From positions 62,001 to 126,000 of the forward strand of contig NZ_JAINWL010000001.1 of assembly GCF_021021475.1 (NCBI RefSeq): a stretch of DNA of 64,000 bases, in the 5' to 3' direction. This DNA is from Citromicrobium bathyomarinum (GTDB lineage: Bacteria > Pseudomonadota > Alphaproteobacteria > Sphingomonadales > Sphingomonadaceae). Made by a program: the position numbers and the translations under genes. The notes below the pieces were generated by a model. It saw nothing but the letters and a program-made list of their open reading frames with translations, did no database searches and had not been told where the DNA came from. Within the stretch, counting starts at the first letter, position 1; the number at the start of each line of letters is the position of its first letter. Positions 41,748 through 50,992 of the stretch are shown in pieces.

Positions 41748-42824
41748 ATGGAACGGGTCAAAGGCAGAGGAGCGCAGAGCGGCGACGTATCCACGCGCTT
41801 CGGCCTCGCCACGCATGAAGCCGATGGCGACTGGCGGGACGAGCGCGAGGCCATCGACGGCCCCGCCCCCAAGCTGCGCACCGAAGTGACCGTCGAGCAT
41901 CCGCGCTCGATCCTCAGCTTCAACCAGTCGCCCGACATCGGCTTCGACCGTTCGGTCAACGCGTACCGGGGGTGCGAGCATGGCTGCATCTACTGCTTCG
42001 CGCGTCCCACACATGCGTATCTGGACCTCTCCCCCGGCCTCGATTTCGAAAGCAAGCTCTTCGCCAAGCCCGACGCGGCGAAGCTGCTTGCCGAGACGCT
42101 GGCCAAGCCCGGCTACCAACCGCGCCCGATCGCGATGGGGACCAACACCGATCCCTATCAGCCAATCGAAGGACGGTATCGCATCACCCGCGCGATGCTG
42201 GAGGTGTGCCTCGATGCGCGCCATCCAGTGACCATCACCACCAAGTCCGACCGGGTGCTTGCCGATCTCGACATCCTCGAAGAGATGGCCCGTAAAGACC
42301 TGATCGCGGTGGCGATTTCGGTCACCTCGCTCGACCCGGCCCTGTCGCGTCTGGTCGAACCGCGCGCGCCCTCCCCCATCAAACGGCTCGCGGCGCTGGG
42401 CACGCTGACCAAGGCGGGCGTACCCACCCACTGCTCGATCGCGCCGGTCATCCCCGCGATCACCGATGACGCGATGGAAGGCATCGTCGCGCGCGCGGCG
42501 GAATTGGGCGTGACCTCCGCCGGATGGATCCCGCTGCGCCTGCCGCACGAGGTCGCTCCGCTGTTCCGCGAATGGCTGGAAACGCATTTTCCGGACCGCA
42601 AGGACAAGGTGATGGGAATCGTCCGATCGATCCGCAACGGGCGAGACAACGACCCCGATTTCTTCAGCCGATTGAAACCGCAAGGCGTGTGGGCCGACCT
42701 CTTCCGCGCCCGCTTCCGCGTCGCCTGCAGGCGCGCCGGGATAGGCGATGGCAAAGCGAAGTTCGCGCTCGATTGCTCACGCTTCCGCGCGCCCACCACC
42801 GGCGGGCAGTTGCGGCTCTTGTAG
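41748..42824 (+). CDS. PA0069-family radical SAM protein
   Basis: Radical S-adenosylmethionine protein of 358 residues, related to spore photoproduct lyase-like proteins; function not established. The cluster ligands are Cys76, Cys80 and Cys83 in RGCEHGCIYC, preceded by NQSPDIGFDRSVNAYRG, a family hallmark. IAMGTNTDPYQPIE and ITTKSDRVLADLD follow in the TIM barrel. ATG at 41748 is preferred over 41736, because the earlier codon lies inside a LexA box. The probable SOS control suggests a role in DNA damage repair or tolerance. Confidence 0.9.
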   Translation: MERVKGRGAQSGDVSTRFGLATHEADGDWRDEREAIDGPAPKLRTEVTVEHPRSILSFNQSPDIGFDRSVNAYRGCEHGCIYCFARPTHAYLDLSPGLDFESKLFAKPDAAKLLAETLAKPGYQPRPIAMGTNTDPYQPIEGRYRITRAMLEVCLDARHPVTITTKSDRVLADLDILEEMARKDLIAVAISVTSLDPALSRLVEPRAPSPIKRLAALGTLTKAGVPTHCSIAPVIPAITDDAMEGIVARAAELGVTSAGWIPLRLPHEVAPLFREWLETHFPDRKDKVMGIVRSIRNGRDNDPDFFSRLKPQGVWADLFRARFRVACRRAGIGDGKAKFALDCSRFRAPTTGGQLRLL

Positions 42825-42881
42825 CGGGGAGACAGAGCAGCCTACTGGTGGATGGCCTCAGCCATCAGGAGTGAAAAGTCG

Positions 42882-43445
42882 ATGAGCCCCAGCGATGTAC
42901 TCGCCCCAACCTATATCCAGATGCTCGGCGCCCTGTCACAGTGGCTCGACAAGGCATCTGCGCAGCTTGGAGCATCCGATGCCGAGGCGCTGCTGCCCGC
43001 GCGGCTGGCACCGGACATGTTTCCGCTTGCGACCCAGCTCCGCTTCGCTTGCGTGCAGGCGATCGAAGGCATGCACCGCCTGCGCGACGAAGCCTTCCCG
43101 CCGGTGATCGACGACCTGCTCGACGAAGGGCGCAATGCTGGCGAGGTGCCCGGATCGCTTGATGATGCGCAGGCGCGGCTGGAACAGACCATCGCAATGG
43201 TCCGCTCGCTCGCGGAAGGCGCAGAACAGACAGATGCGGACCGGATGATCGCGCATGCATTACCCACAGGCATGATCTTCGATCTGACGGTGGACCAGTA
43301 GGCGCGCGACTGGGCGCTGGCGCAGTTCTATTTTCACCTGATGGCCGCCTATGCGATCCTGCGCAGCAAGGGCGTCGATCTGGGCAAGGCCGACTATGTG
43401 GCGCATATGTTCGGCTATCTGCGCCCCGGCACCATGCCCGCCTAG
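42882..43445 (+). pseudogene. DUF1993 family gene interrupted by one amber codon
   Basis: DUF1993 proteins are small helical-bundle proteins resembling the DinB fold; function unknown. The frame begins at ATG 42882 (AGGAG ten bases upstream) and gives 139 residues to DLTVDQ, where TAG at 43299-43301 stops it. The same frame then continues 47 codons, starting ARDWALAQFYFHL and ending FGYLRPGTMPA, exactly the conserved family C-terminus (DQYARDW... expected), with a natural stop at 43445. A single change of TAC or TAT (Tyr) to TAG explains it. It is either a young pseudogene or a base-call error. Confidence 0.8.
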
Positions 43446-43526
43446 GCAGCAAGCAGTCCGGCCTTGCACATCGTCGCTTGCGCGATAGGGTCGCAGCAAG
43501 TTCTAGACCGAATGGGGGGAATTTCG

Positions 43527-44024
43527 ATGAAGGCTTTCGTTCTTGGCGCAGTGCTGGCCTGCGGGATGGTTTCCGGCGCGAATGCACAGGCAAACTCGTC
43601 CGATCGGCCAATGACGCAGTTTACCCGCAGCGCGCTGCTCTCGGCGCTGTCGGGCATCGATGCAGAGACCGAAGAGCAGTCTGGAAAGCCCAATATCTCG
43701 GTCACTTTCGACAATGGCCTGATGGGAGATGCGCTGCTGATGGCGTGTGAGGATCAGCAGACCTCGCGCAATTGCCTGGGCACCTCGATCCTCGTGACCT
43801 ACGAGACGCCGGACGACGCCACGCCCGCCAAGGTTCGCGAGGCGATCAACGAATATAATTATCGCCAGAATTTCGGCCGGGCCTATCTCGACCCGGACGG
43901 GCAGATCACCCTGCGCATGTACATCATCGCCGATGGCGGGATCACCATGGCGAACTACAAGCGGCAGCTCGCCCTCTTCTCGCTGAGCGCGGCGAAACTT
44001 CCGGACTACGTCTACGGCGAGTGA
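43527..44024 (+). CDS. YbjN domain protein, secreted
   Basis: Protein of 165 residues with a signal peptide (MKAFVLGAVLACG...GANAQ, cleavage after about residue 21) followed by a YbjN-type domain, recognisable by NYRQNFGRAYLDPDG and TLRMYIIADGGIT. YbjN domains have a type III-chaperone-like fold; in periplasmic forms the role is unknown. ATG at 43527 has GGGGGAA upstream and gives the signal peptide. It stands alone between the broken DUF1993 gene and a repeat region. Confidence 0.8.
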   Translation: MKAFVLGAVLACGMVSGANAQANSSDRPMTQFTRSALLSALSGIDAETEEQSGKPNISVTFDNGLMGDALLMACEDQQTSRNCLGTSILVTYETPDDATPAKVREAINEYNYRQNFGRAYLDPDGQITLRMYIIADGGITMANYKRQLALFSLSAAKLPDYVYGE

Positions 44025-44140
44025 GATCGCGCCGCCGCTGCTCCAAGCGATACAGGGCGCTGTCCTACAGGCGCGCGCGGGACTAGAAGGCGGGCAGCTC
44101 TTTGCCATTGTCGACATGCGGCCCGCGCCACCAATCGCAT

Positions 44141-44172
44141 CACTCGATCAGTGACGTTTCGCTGATCGAGTG
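44141..44172. terminator. Perfect 11-base inverted repeat
   Basis: CACTCGATCAG (44141-44151) and CTGATCGAGTG (44162-44172) form a perfect stem around a 10-base loop. It lies between the convergent YbjN and DUF1330 genes and next to the second copy of the dispersed repeat at 44182. There is no T-run, so termination is only one possibility; it could be part of a mobile palindromic unit. Confidence 0.5.
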
Positions 44173-44181
44173 AGTTTCAAG

Positions 44182-44209
44182 CCCTGGACTGTGTGTCAGG
44201 TGTGTCAGG
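44182..44209. repeat. Dispersed intergenic repeat, copy 2
   Basis: CCCTGGACTGTGTGTCAG followed by GTGTGTCAGG matches the element at 7551 with two changes. In this copy the flanking hairpin arm seen at 7578-7585 is absent. It ends four bases before the stop codon end of the DUF1330 gene. Confidence 0.55.
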
Positions 44210-44212
44210 CCC

Positions 44213-44644
44213 TCAGCCGAAGGTATCGCCACCTTCGCCGGGTGCGAACCGCATCAGCCGGCTGTCGAGCAGCGCGGCGGTGCGGTTGACCACGGCCTGC
44301 TGATAGGCCGGGTCCTTGATCATCTCGAAGAAGGCGCCCGCATTGGGATAGTGCGCGACGAAGCCGTCGTGCCAGTGCCGTTCGGCGGGACCGGTCACCA
44401 TCGTCTCGAAGGTGCCGCGCCACACGATGGAGCCGCCCACGCGGGCGAATATCGGCCCGCTGGTGTCGCCGTATTCCTCGTAGGCGCGGCGACCGCTCCA
44501 CCCCTTGCCCGCATGCTCGTGCCCTTCGGGATACTCCGCCTGGTCGCGATAGAGCAGCAGGTTGAGCATCTGGATCGGCGTGTCACGCGGCAGCGCCTTG
44601 AACGCCTCGAAAGTCTCCCGGCTGGGGTCGATATAGGGGGTCAC
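44213..44644 (-). CDS. DUF1330 domain protein
   Basis: Protein of 143 residues with the DUF1330 ferredoxin-like (dimeric alpha-beta barrel) pattern: PIQMLNLLLYRDQAEYP, then YGDTSGPIFARVGGSIVW and VAHYPNAGAFFEMIKDPAYQQAVVNRTAAL. The biochemical role of the family is unknown. The start is a GTG at 44644, directly after the stop of the small membrane-protein gene, suggesting cotranscription with that gene and the acyl-CoA ligase upstream. Confidence 0.82.
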   Translation of the reverse strand: MTPYIDPSRETFEAFKALPRDTPIQMLNLLLYRDQAEYPEGHEHAGKGWSGRRAYEEYGDTSGPIFARVGGSIVWRGTFETMVTGPAERHWHDGFVAHYPNAGAFFEMIKDPAYQQAVVNRTAALLDSRLMRFAPGEGGDTFG

Positions 44645-44647
44645 TGC

Positions 44648-44854
44648 CTACTCCTTGTCGGGGACGATCCGCTTGGCGATCGCCCATGATGGCCGCGCGA
44701 CCACCAGCAGGCAGCCGACGCCGATCAGCGTCATCGCCTGCGGGGTGAGGAACTCCTCCCCGCGCGCGGCCCGCAGCGCCAGCGCCAGGACCAGAAACGC
44801 GACCATCGCGAGGCCCAGCCCGATCATGATCGCAAATCCGGTCCTGATCGACAT
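44648..44854 (-). CDS. Small membrane protein, hypothetical
   Basis: Protein of 68 residues with two hydrophobic segments (about 7-28 and 40-53) joined by a short charged loop (RAARGEEF), likely a two-pass inner-membrane protein. It resembles no family known to me. It is placed six bases after the acyl-CoA ligase stop and three bases before the DUF1330 gene, all on one strand. Confidence 0.6.
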   Translation of the reverse strand: MSIRTGFAIMIGLGLAMVAFLVLALALRAARGEEFLTPQAMTLIGVGCLLVVARPSWAIAKRIVPDKE

Positions 44855-44860
44855 GCGCGC

Positions 44861-46618
44861 CTAGTCCTTGCCCAGCATGCGCGAGAAGATGCCGCGCTTC
44901 TGGCTATCGCCACCGTCTGGCACATCGCCGTTCTGGACCTCGGTCGCCGGGCTCGGGCTGGCATCGGCCATCGCAGGCTCGGCCGCTCCGGATTCGGGAG
45001 TGGCCGCAGCCTTCGCTTCGGGCAACTGGTAGTCGGCGAAGCGGTCGCGCAGGTCCTTCTTGCTGATCTTGCCGGTGGCGGTGTGCGGGATGTCGTCGAC
45101 GAACTCGACCGCATCGGGCAGCCACCACTTGGCGACGTGATCCTTGAGGAAGTCGATCAGCTCCTCACCCGTGACCTGCTGGCCTTCCTTGCGGATGCAG
45201 AACAGCACCGGGCGCTCGTCCCACTTGGGATGGTACATGCCGATCGCGGCGGCTTCGGCGATGGCAGGATGGCCGGCGGCGGCGTTCTCCAGCTCGACCG
45301 AGCTGATCCACTCGCCGCCCGACTTGATCACGTCCTTGGTCCGGTCGGTGATCTGCATCGTGCCGTCGGGGTGCAGGATCGCGACGTCGCCGGTGTCGAA
45401 CCAGCCGTCCGGGGTCAGCGCGTCCTCGTCCGCCTTGAAGTAGCGGCGGATCACCCACGGGCCGCGGATCTGAAGCGCGCCCGAAGCTTCGCCATCGCGC
45501 GGCAGGACCTTGCTCGGATCGTCGAGATCGACCGTGCGCAGTTCCACGCCGAAGACCGGGCGGCCCTGCATCGCCGCCTTGTCGACCTTCTGGTCAAGCG
45601 TAAGCTGGTCCCAGTCCCAGGTCGGCCCGCCGACCGTGCCCAGCGGAGAGGTTTCGGTCATCCCCCAGGCGTGCTGGACGCGAATCCCCGCCTCCATCAG
45701 GCGCCGGATCATAAACTTGGGCGCAGCCGATCCGCCGATGGTCGCGGCCCGCAGCTTGGGCAGCGGCCTGTCGTTGGCATCACAATATTGGAAGGTTGCG
45801 AGCCACACGGTCGGCACGCCCGCGCTGTCGGTCACGTTCTCGCGCTCCATCAGGTCGCACAGCACCGCCGGCTCGTTCACTGCGGAGAAGACGAACTTGA
45901 TCCCAGCCATCGCGCCCGCAAACGGCAGGCCCCAACTCGCCGCGTGGAACATCGGCACCACCGGCAGCATGACCGAGGAGGCATCGAAGGCGAACGCGGC
46001 AGGCTGGATCGCGGCGAGCGCGTGCAGCACGGTAGAGCGGTGTTCGTACAGCACGCCCTTCGGATTGCCGGTGGTCCCGCTGGTGTAGCACAGCATGCAC
46101 GGATCGCGCTCGTCGATCGTCGCCCAATGGTAGTCGCCATCCTGCGCGCCGATCCATTCCTCGAAACCGAGCGCATCGGAGCCTTCGGGCGGATCGTAGC
46201 AGATGTAATGCTCGATACTGGTCCACTTGGAGCGCATCTTGTCGACGATAGGCTGGAACGCCGCGTCGTAGAGCAGCACGCGGTCTTCCGCATGGTTCGC
46301 GATGTATTCCAGCTGATCCTCGAACAGTCGCGGATTGATGGTGTGCAGCACCCCGCCCATCCCGGCTACACCGTACCAGCTGACCAGGTGGCGCGCATGG
46401 TTCATCGCGAGGCTGGCGACCCGGTCACCCTTCTTGATGCCGAGCGCTTCCAGCGCCTGCGCCATCTTGAGCGCATCGCGACGGATACCCGTCCAGTCGG
46501 TGCGGGTCTCGCTGCCATCGGCCCAATGCGTCACAATCTCGCGGGTAGGTGCTTCGCGCTCCGCGTGGTCGATCACGTTGGTGACCAGCAGGTCCCAGTC
46601 TTGCATCTTGCCCAGCAT
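44861..46618 (-). CDS. Long/medium-chain acyl-CoA synthetase
   Basis: ANL-superfamily ligase of 585 residues that makes acyl-CoA from fatty acid, ATP and CoA. Motifs: [17 protein letters not shown] (AMP binding), [30 protein letters not shown] and the C-terminal catalytic lysine in [12 protein letters not shown]. The closest named relatives are medium/long-chain fatty-acid CoA ligases. A 50-residue disordered Ala/Glu-rich tail ends with [12 protein letters not shown], unusual for the family. AGAGGA precedes ATG 46618. Confidence 0.92.
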   Translation of the reverse strand: MLGKMQDWDLLVTNVIDHAEREAPTREIVTHWADGSETRTDWTGIRRDALKMAQALEALGIKKGDRVASLAMNHARHLVSWYGVAGMGGVLHTINPRLFEDQLEYIANHAEDRVLLYDAAFQPIVDKMRSKWTSIEHYICYDPPEGSDALGFEEWIGAQDGDYHWATIDERDPCMLCYTSGTTGNPKGVLYEHRSTVLHALAAIQPAAFAFDASSVMLPVVPMFHAASWGLPFAGAMAGIKFVFSAVNEPAVLCDLMERENVTDSAGVPTVWLATFQYCDANDRPLPKLRAATIGGSAAPKFMIRRLMEAGIRVQHAWGMTETSPLGTVGGPTWDWDQLTLDQKVDKAAMQGRPVFGVELRTVDLDDPSKVLPRDGEASGALQIRGPWVIRRYFKADEDALTPDGWFDTGDVAILHPDGTMQITDRTKDVIKSGGEWISSVELENAAAGHPAIAEAAAIGMYHPKWDERPVLFCIRKEGQQVTGEELIDFLKDHVAKWWLPDAVEFVDDIPHTATGKISKKDLRDRFADYQLPEAKAAATPESGAAEPAMADASPSPATEVQNGDVPDGGDSQKRGIFSRMLGKD

Positions 46619-46698
46619 CTTATTGTCCTCTCATGCCCTGTTTTGCAGGAGAGAATGCGCAAGGCAGCGCCCGCCCGCAAGAGCGCAGGCACGAAAAA

Positions 46699-49600
46699 TC
46701 AGGCCGCGCGGTGCAGTTTGGGGCCCGTCTTGGGGACGAGAGTGATGTTCGAGATACCCTCGATCCGCTCCAGCGCATCGGCGAGCTTGCCGTCGACCTT
46801 GTAATCGTGCCCCAGCCGCATCACCGGACGCTCCCCCTGACCGAGGTCGAGCGCGATCTGCACCTCGCCATGCCCCGGCGGCCCAGGCTGGAGCGCGAGC
46901 GCCAGTTCACCCAGCGCCGCCTCGCTCGACACCTCCAGCGTCAGCAGCATCCGCTGGCCGCCCGCGACCTCGGCCAGCGGGCGGGCACCGCGTATGGTCA
47001 CGCGCGGCGGCTCGTCCGGAGAGGGGCTGTCGAGTTCGACCGTCAGCAGAATGCAGGTGCTTTCCTGGGCCCACTTGGTGAACTGCGGCACCAGACCTTC
47101 CTCGAAGCAGGCAGCGCTGAACTGACCGGTGGAATCGGAGAAATCGGCACGGATGAAGTCCTTGCCCCGCCGCGTCTGGCCGCGCTTCGCGCCCTCGACC
47201 ATCGCCGCGATCACCGCACGACCACGCGCTTCGCCCGGAGGCCCGCCGGCCATCAGCGAGGAATAGCTGCGCGCACCATTGGCGCTGGCAACGTCGCGGA
47301 ACTGCTCGATCGGGTGGGCTGAGAAGTAGAACCCGAAGGTCTCGCGCTCCTTGGCCATGCGCTCGGCACGGGACCAGTCCTCCGCATCCTTCATGCGCAG
47401 GCCTTGGTTGGCGCTGTCCTCGTTGCCGAACAGCCCTTCCTGACCGCTCGACCGCTCGCGGATCGCCGCGTCAGCGACCGCCAACAGCAGGTCGACATTG
47501 GCAGTCAGCTGACCGCGATTGGGTTCCAGATGATCGAACGCCCCCGCCGCGATCAGCGCCTCCAGCTGGCGCGAGTTCATCGCCCCCTTGGGCAGGCGAG
47601 AGAAGAAATCGTCGAGGCTTTCGAACCAGCCATGCGCCTCACGCTCGGCAACGATCGCATCCATCGCCTTCTCGCCGACATTGCGCAGCCCGGCGAGGCC
47701 ATAGCGCACGGCGTAACCGTCATCGGTCCGTTCGACCGAGAATTCGGCTTCGGAGCGGTTGAGGTCGGGCGCAGCCACCTCGATCCCGTTGCGCCGCGCA
47801 TCGTCCACGAACACCGCCAGCTTTTCCGACTGGTCCATGTCGAAGCACATCGCAGCGGCGTAGAATTCCTCGGGGTAATGCGCCTTGAGCCATGCGGTCT
47901 GATAGGCGAGCAACGCGTAGGCGGCGGCGTGCGACTTGTTGAAGCCGTAGCCTGCAAACTTGTCGATCAAGTCGAACAGGGCGGAGGCTTCGTTCGCCTC
48001 GATGTCGGAGACCTTCTTGCACCCGTCGATGAATCGCTGGCGCTGCTTGTCCATCTCCGCCTGGTTCTTCTTGCCCATCGCGCGGCGCAAAAGGTCCGCG
48101 TCGCCGAGCGAATAGCCCGCGAGGATCTGCGCGGCCTGCATCACCTGTTCCTGATAGACGAAGATCCCGTAGGTTTCCTTCAGGATCCCTTCGAGCTTGG
48201 CGTGCGGGTATTCGATCGGCTCGACCCCCGCCTTGCGCTTCCCGAACAGCGGGATGTTGTCCATCGGGCCGGGCCGATAGAGCGAGACCAGCGCGATGAT
48301 ATCCTCGAACTTGGTCGGCTTCACCGCGGTCAGCGTGCGGCGCATGCCTTCGGATTCCAGCTGGAACACTCCGACCGTGTCGCCGCGCTGCATCAGGTCG
48401 TAAACCGCCTGATCGTCCCACGAGACAGTGCCCAGATCGCACTCGATCCCGCGCCGTTTCAGCAGATCGACCGCCTTTTGCAGCACCGACAGGGTTTTCA
48501 GGCCGAGGAAGTCGAACTTCACCAGCCCCGCCCCCTCGACCACCTTCATGTCGAACTGGGTCACCGGCATGTCCGACCGGGGATCACGGTACAGCGGCAC
48601 CAGTTCGGCCAGCGGACGGTCGCCGATCACCACGCCGGCGGCATGGGTGGAGGAATTGCGCGGCAGGCCTTCGAGTTGCATCGCAAGATCGACCAGCGTG
48701 CGCACTTCGTTGTCGTTGTCGTATTCGCCCTTGAACTCCGCCGCGCCGTTGAGCGCGCGGGGCAGGCTCCACGGGTCGGTCGGGTGGTTGGGCACCATCT
48801 TGCACAGCCGGTCGACCTGGCCGTAGCTCATATCGAGGATGCGCCCGCAATCGCGCAGCACCGCGCGCGCCTTCATCTTGCCGAAGGTGATGATCTGGGC
48901 GACCTTGTCCGCCCCGTATTTCTCCTGAACGTAGCGGATCACCTCGCCACGCCGGGTTTCGCAGAAGTCGATGTCGAAGTCGGGCATCGACACGCGTTCG
49001 GGGTTGAGGAAGCGTTCGAACAGCAGGCCCAGCCGGATCGGATCGAGATCGGTGATGGTCAGCGACCATGCGACCAGGCTGCCTGCGCCCGAGCCGCGCC
49101 CCGGCCCCACGGGGATATTGTGGTCCTTCGCCCATTTGATGAAGTCGGCAACGATCAGGAAGTAGCCGGGGAAACCCATGTTGTGGATGATCCCGACTTC
49201 GTAATCGAGCCGCTCGTAATAGGTCTGCCGTTCCTCGTCGGAGAGGTCTTCATAGATCGCGAGGCGTGCATCGAGACCCCGCCGCGCATCCTCGGCCAGC
49301 ATCTTCGCCTCGCCCTCCAGATCGCCTGCAAGGCTGGGCAGGATCGGCGCCCGCTGCGGCGGGGCGAAGGCGCACCGCTGCGCGATGGTAAGCGTATTCG
49401 CCAGAGCTTCGGGCAGGTCTGCGAACAGCTCCTGCATCATCGGCGCGGATTTGACGTAGGCCGCCTTGGCCGAGCGCGGGCGATCCTCCTCCCACAATTT
49501 GCGGCTGTTCGCGATGCACAGCATAGCATCGTGCGCCTTGTAGAAATGGGGCTCGGCGAAATTGGCGGGATTGGTCGCGACCAGCGGCAGATCCCGCGCA

Positions 49601-50166
49601 TAGGCAAGGTCGAGCAGCGCCTCTTCTGCGGCCACTTCGGTCGGCTCGCCCCGCCGTGCGAGCTCGATATAGAGCCGCTGCGGAAACAGCGCCTCGAGCC
49701 GGTCGAGATAGCGCGCGGCGTGATCGCCCTGCCCTTGCGCCAGCAACCGGGTGACCGCCCCCTCGCTCGCCCCGGTCAGCGCGATCAGCCCGTCGGTATA
49801 CCCTTCCAGCGCAGCCAGTTGGACGTGCGGCACCTGCTCCAGTGGACGTTCGAGGTGCGCCGCGCTGACGAGCCTGCACAGGTTGAGCCACCCGGCATCG
49901 TCCTGCACGTAAAGCGGCAGGTGATCGATCTGATCGCTGTCAGGACGCGCCACGCCGAGCAGCGCGCCGACGATCGGCTGCACACCGTTCTCGATACAGG
50001 CCTGCGCGAAGGGTACGCTGCCATACAGGCCATTGCGATCGCACATCGCGATTGCGGGAAAGCCGCGCTCGGTCGCCAGCTTGGCGATCGCCTTGGGCTC
50101 GATCGCGCCTTCGAGCATGGAGAAGGCGGAGAGCACGCGAAGAGGGACGAAGGGAGCGAAGGCCAT
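46699..50166 (-). CDS. dnaE: DNA polymerase III alpha subunit
   Basis: Replicative polymerase of 1155 residues. The PHP domain is at 1-270, the polymerase core from about 290 with the catalytic aspartates in MPDFDIDFCE, then the beta-binding and OB-fold regions. The PHP metal site is eroded (LRVLSAFSMLEGA where LRVHSDYSMLDG is typical), so proofreading must come from a separate epsilon subunit. The length fits DnaE1; it is not the ImuB-linked DnaE2. It is the last gene of a leftward group after lolC and lolD, a conserved alphaproteobacterial order. Confidence 0.97.
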   Translation of the reverse strand: MAFAPFVPLRVLSAFSMLEGAIEPKAIAKLATERGFPAIAMCDRNGLYGSVPFAQACIENGVQPIVGALLGVARPDSDQIDHLPLYVQDDAGWLNLCRLVSAAHLERPLEQVPHVQLAALEGYTDGLIALTGASEGAVTRLLAQGQGDHAARYLDRLEALFPQRLYIELARRGEPTEVAAEEALLDLAYARDLPLVATNPANFAEPHFYKAHDAMLCIANSRKLWEEDRPRSAKAAYVKSAPMMQELFADLPEALANTLTIAQRCAFAPPQRAPILPSLAGDLEGEAKMLAEDARRGLDARLAIYEDLSDEERQTYYERLDYEVGIIHNMGFPGYFLIVADFIKWAKDHNIPVGPGRGSGAGSLVAWSLTITDLDPIRLGLLFERFLNPERVSMPDFDIDFCETRRGEVIRYVQEKYGADKVAQIITFGKMKARAVLRDCGRILDMSYGQVDRLCKMVPNHPTDPWSLPRALNGAAEFKGEYDNDNEVRTLVDLAMQLEGLPRNSSTHAAGVVIGDRPLAELVPLYRDPRSDMPVTQFDMKVVEGAGLVKFDFLGLKTLSVLQKAVDLLKRRGIECDLGTVSWDDQAVYDLMQRGDTVGVFQLESEGMRRTLTAVKPTKFEDIIALVSLYRPGPMDNIPLFGKRKAGVEPIEYPHAKLEGILKETYGIFVYQEQVMQAAQILAGYSLGDADLLRRAMGKKNQAEMDKQRQRFIDGCKKVSDIEANEASALFDLIDKFAGYGFNKSHAAAYALLAYQTAWLKAHYPEEFYAAAMCFDMDQSEKLAVFVDDARRNGIEVAAPDLNRSEAEFSVERTDDGYAVRYGLAGLRNVGEKAMDAIVAEREAHGWFESLDDFFSRLPKGAMNSRQLEALIAAGAFDHLEPNRGQLTANVDLLLAVADAAIRERSSGQEGLFGNEDSANQGLRMKDAEDWSRAERMAKERETFGFYFSAHPIEQFRDVASANGARSYSSLMAGGPPGEARGRAVIAAMVEGAKRGQTRRGKDFIRADFSDSTGQFSAACFEEGLVPQFTKWAQESTCILLTVELDSPSPDEPPRVTIRGARPLAEVAGGQRMLLTLEVSSEAALGELALALQPGPPGHGEVQIALDLGQGERPVMRLGHDYKVDGKLADALERIEGISNITLVPKTGPKLHRAA

Positions 50167-50241
50167 CAGGCTAAGCTAACGACGCGCATCGCCCGTTCAA
50201 GCGAGCACGCGCATGCTGACGGGGAAAAGCGGTGGACGGTT

Positions 50242-50592
50242 TCAGACCGCCGGGGGAGCGCCGGATTCCGCTTTCGCCGCGGCGATCTTGCGCCGCGTTT
50301 CGCGGACCTGCGACCAGGTGCCGTAGGCAATCAGTGCGGCGAGGAAGATCCACACCCACAACGGAATATCCTGCCCGAAAATGGCGAGATAGAGATAGGC
50401 AGAAACGAAGAAGAACCCCGCCAGCATCGTCGGCAAAACGGTTGAGCGACCGGCCCGCGCGCGCTTCACCAGCCACGCGATGGAAGCAAGGAAAAAGGGG
50501 ATCGCGCCGACATAGATCGCGACGAATATGTACGGATTGACGTTGTACTGCGCGCCCTGCGCGAGAATCCAGTCGTTGATCGATTCGAGCAT
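50242..50592 (-). CDS. Small inner-membrane protein, hypothetical
   Basis: Protein of 116 residues with three predicted membrane segments (about 18-42, 55-72 and 76-95), followed by a basic C-terminal tail (RETRRKIAAAKAES). ATG at 50592 has GGGAGG eight bases upstream and begins MLESINDW; a longer frame upstream is less likely. It lies between the gene at 50655 and dnaE. No function can be assigned. Confidence 0.72.
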   Translation of the reverse strand: MLESINDWILAQGAQYNVNPYIFVAIYVGAIPFFLASIAWLVKRARAGRSTVLPTMLAGFFFVSAYLYLAIFGQDIPLWVWIFLAALIAYGTWSQVRETRRKIAAAKAESGAPPAV

Positions 50593-50654
50593 CGGTGCGC
50601 CTCCCCTGTTGCCGGTTGCGACGCCCGCCATGGTGGCGAGCGTCGGATGGGCGG

Positions 50655-50927
50655 TTAGCCGGGGTAGTCGCCCCGGGCGGCGATCGCTTCGACTTCGCCC
50701 GCATCATACATGCGGTCGCCCAGCTTCTGGATCACATGTCCGCGCCGCTCTTCGGGTGCCATCGACATCATCAGCTTGACCATTTCTAGGAAGCTGCCGT
50801 CGTGAAGCCCCTTGGCCCCATCGAGCAGGCCCTGCCCGTCGTCTTTCCGATGAATTTCCGCCCGGTCGTCCCATGCGATGCCGCCCTCGGCAGCTTCCGC
50901 GTTATAGGTTGTGGGATGATCGCTCAT
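50655..50927 (-). CDS. Small acidic hypothetical protein
   Basis: Protein of 90 residues, acidic and methionine-rich in the middle (EMVKLMMSMAPEE), with no signal peptide or membrane segment. It resembles no family I can name. The start is well supported by AAGGAGG eight bases before ATG 50927. It sits between lolD and the small membrane-protein gene on the same strand. Confidence 0.72.
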   Translation of the reverse strand: MSDHPTTYNAEAAEGGIAWDDRAEIHRKDDGQGLLDGAKGLHDGSFLEMVKLMMSMAPEERRGHVIQKLGDRMYDAGEVEAIAARGDYPG

Positions 50928-50992
50928 TGCTGTTGCCTCCTTGTTGTTCTGATCAACGCGGGGGTGGCCCCGCGGGTCCGGACCGATCGATC

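Noticed and set aside
47404-50445. Rightward open frame of 1013 codons opposite dnaE
   Set aside because: Antisense of dnaE; no start signal, no recognisable domain.
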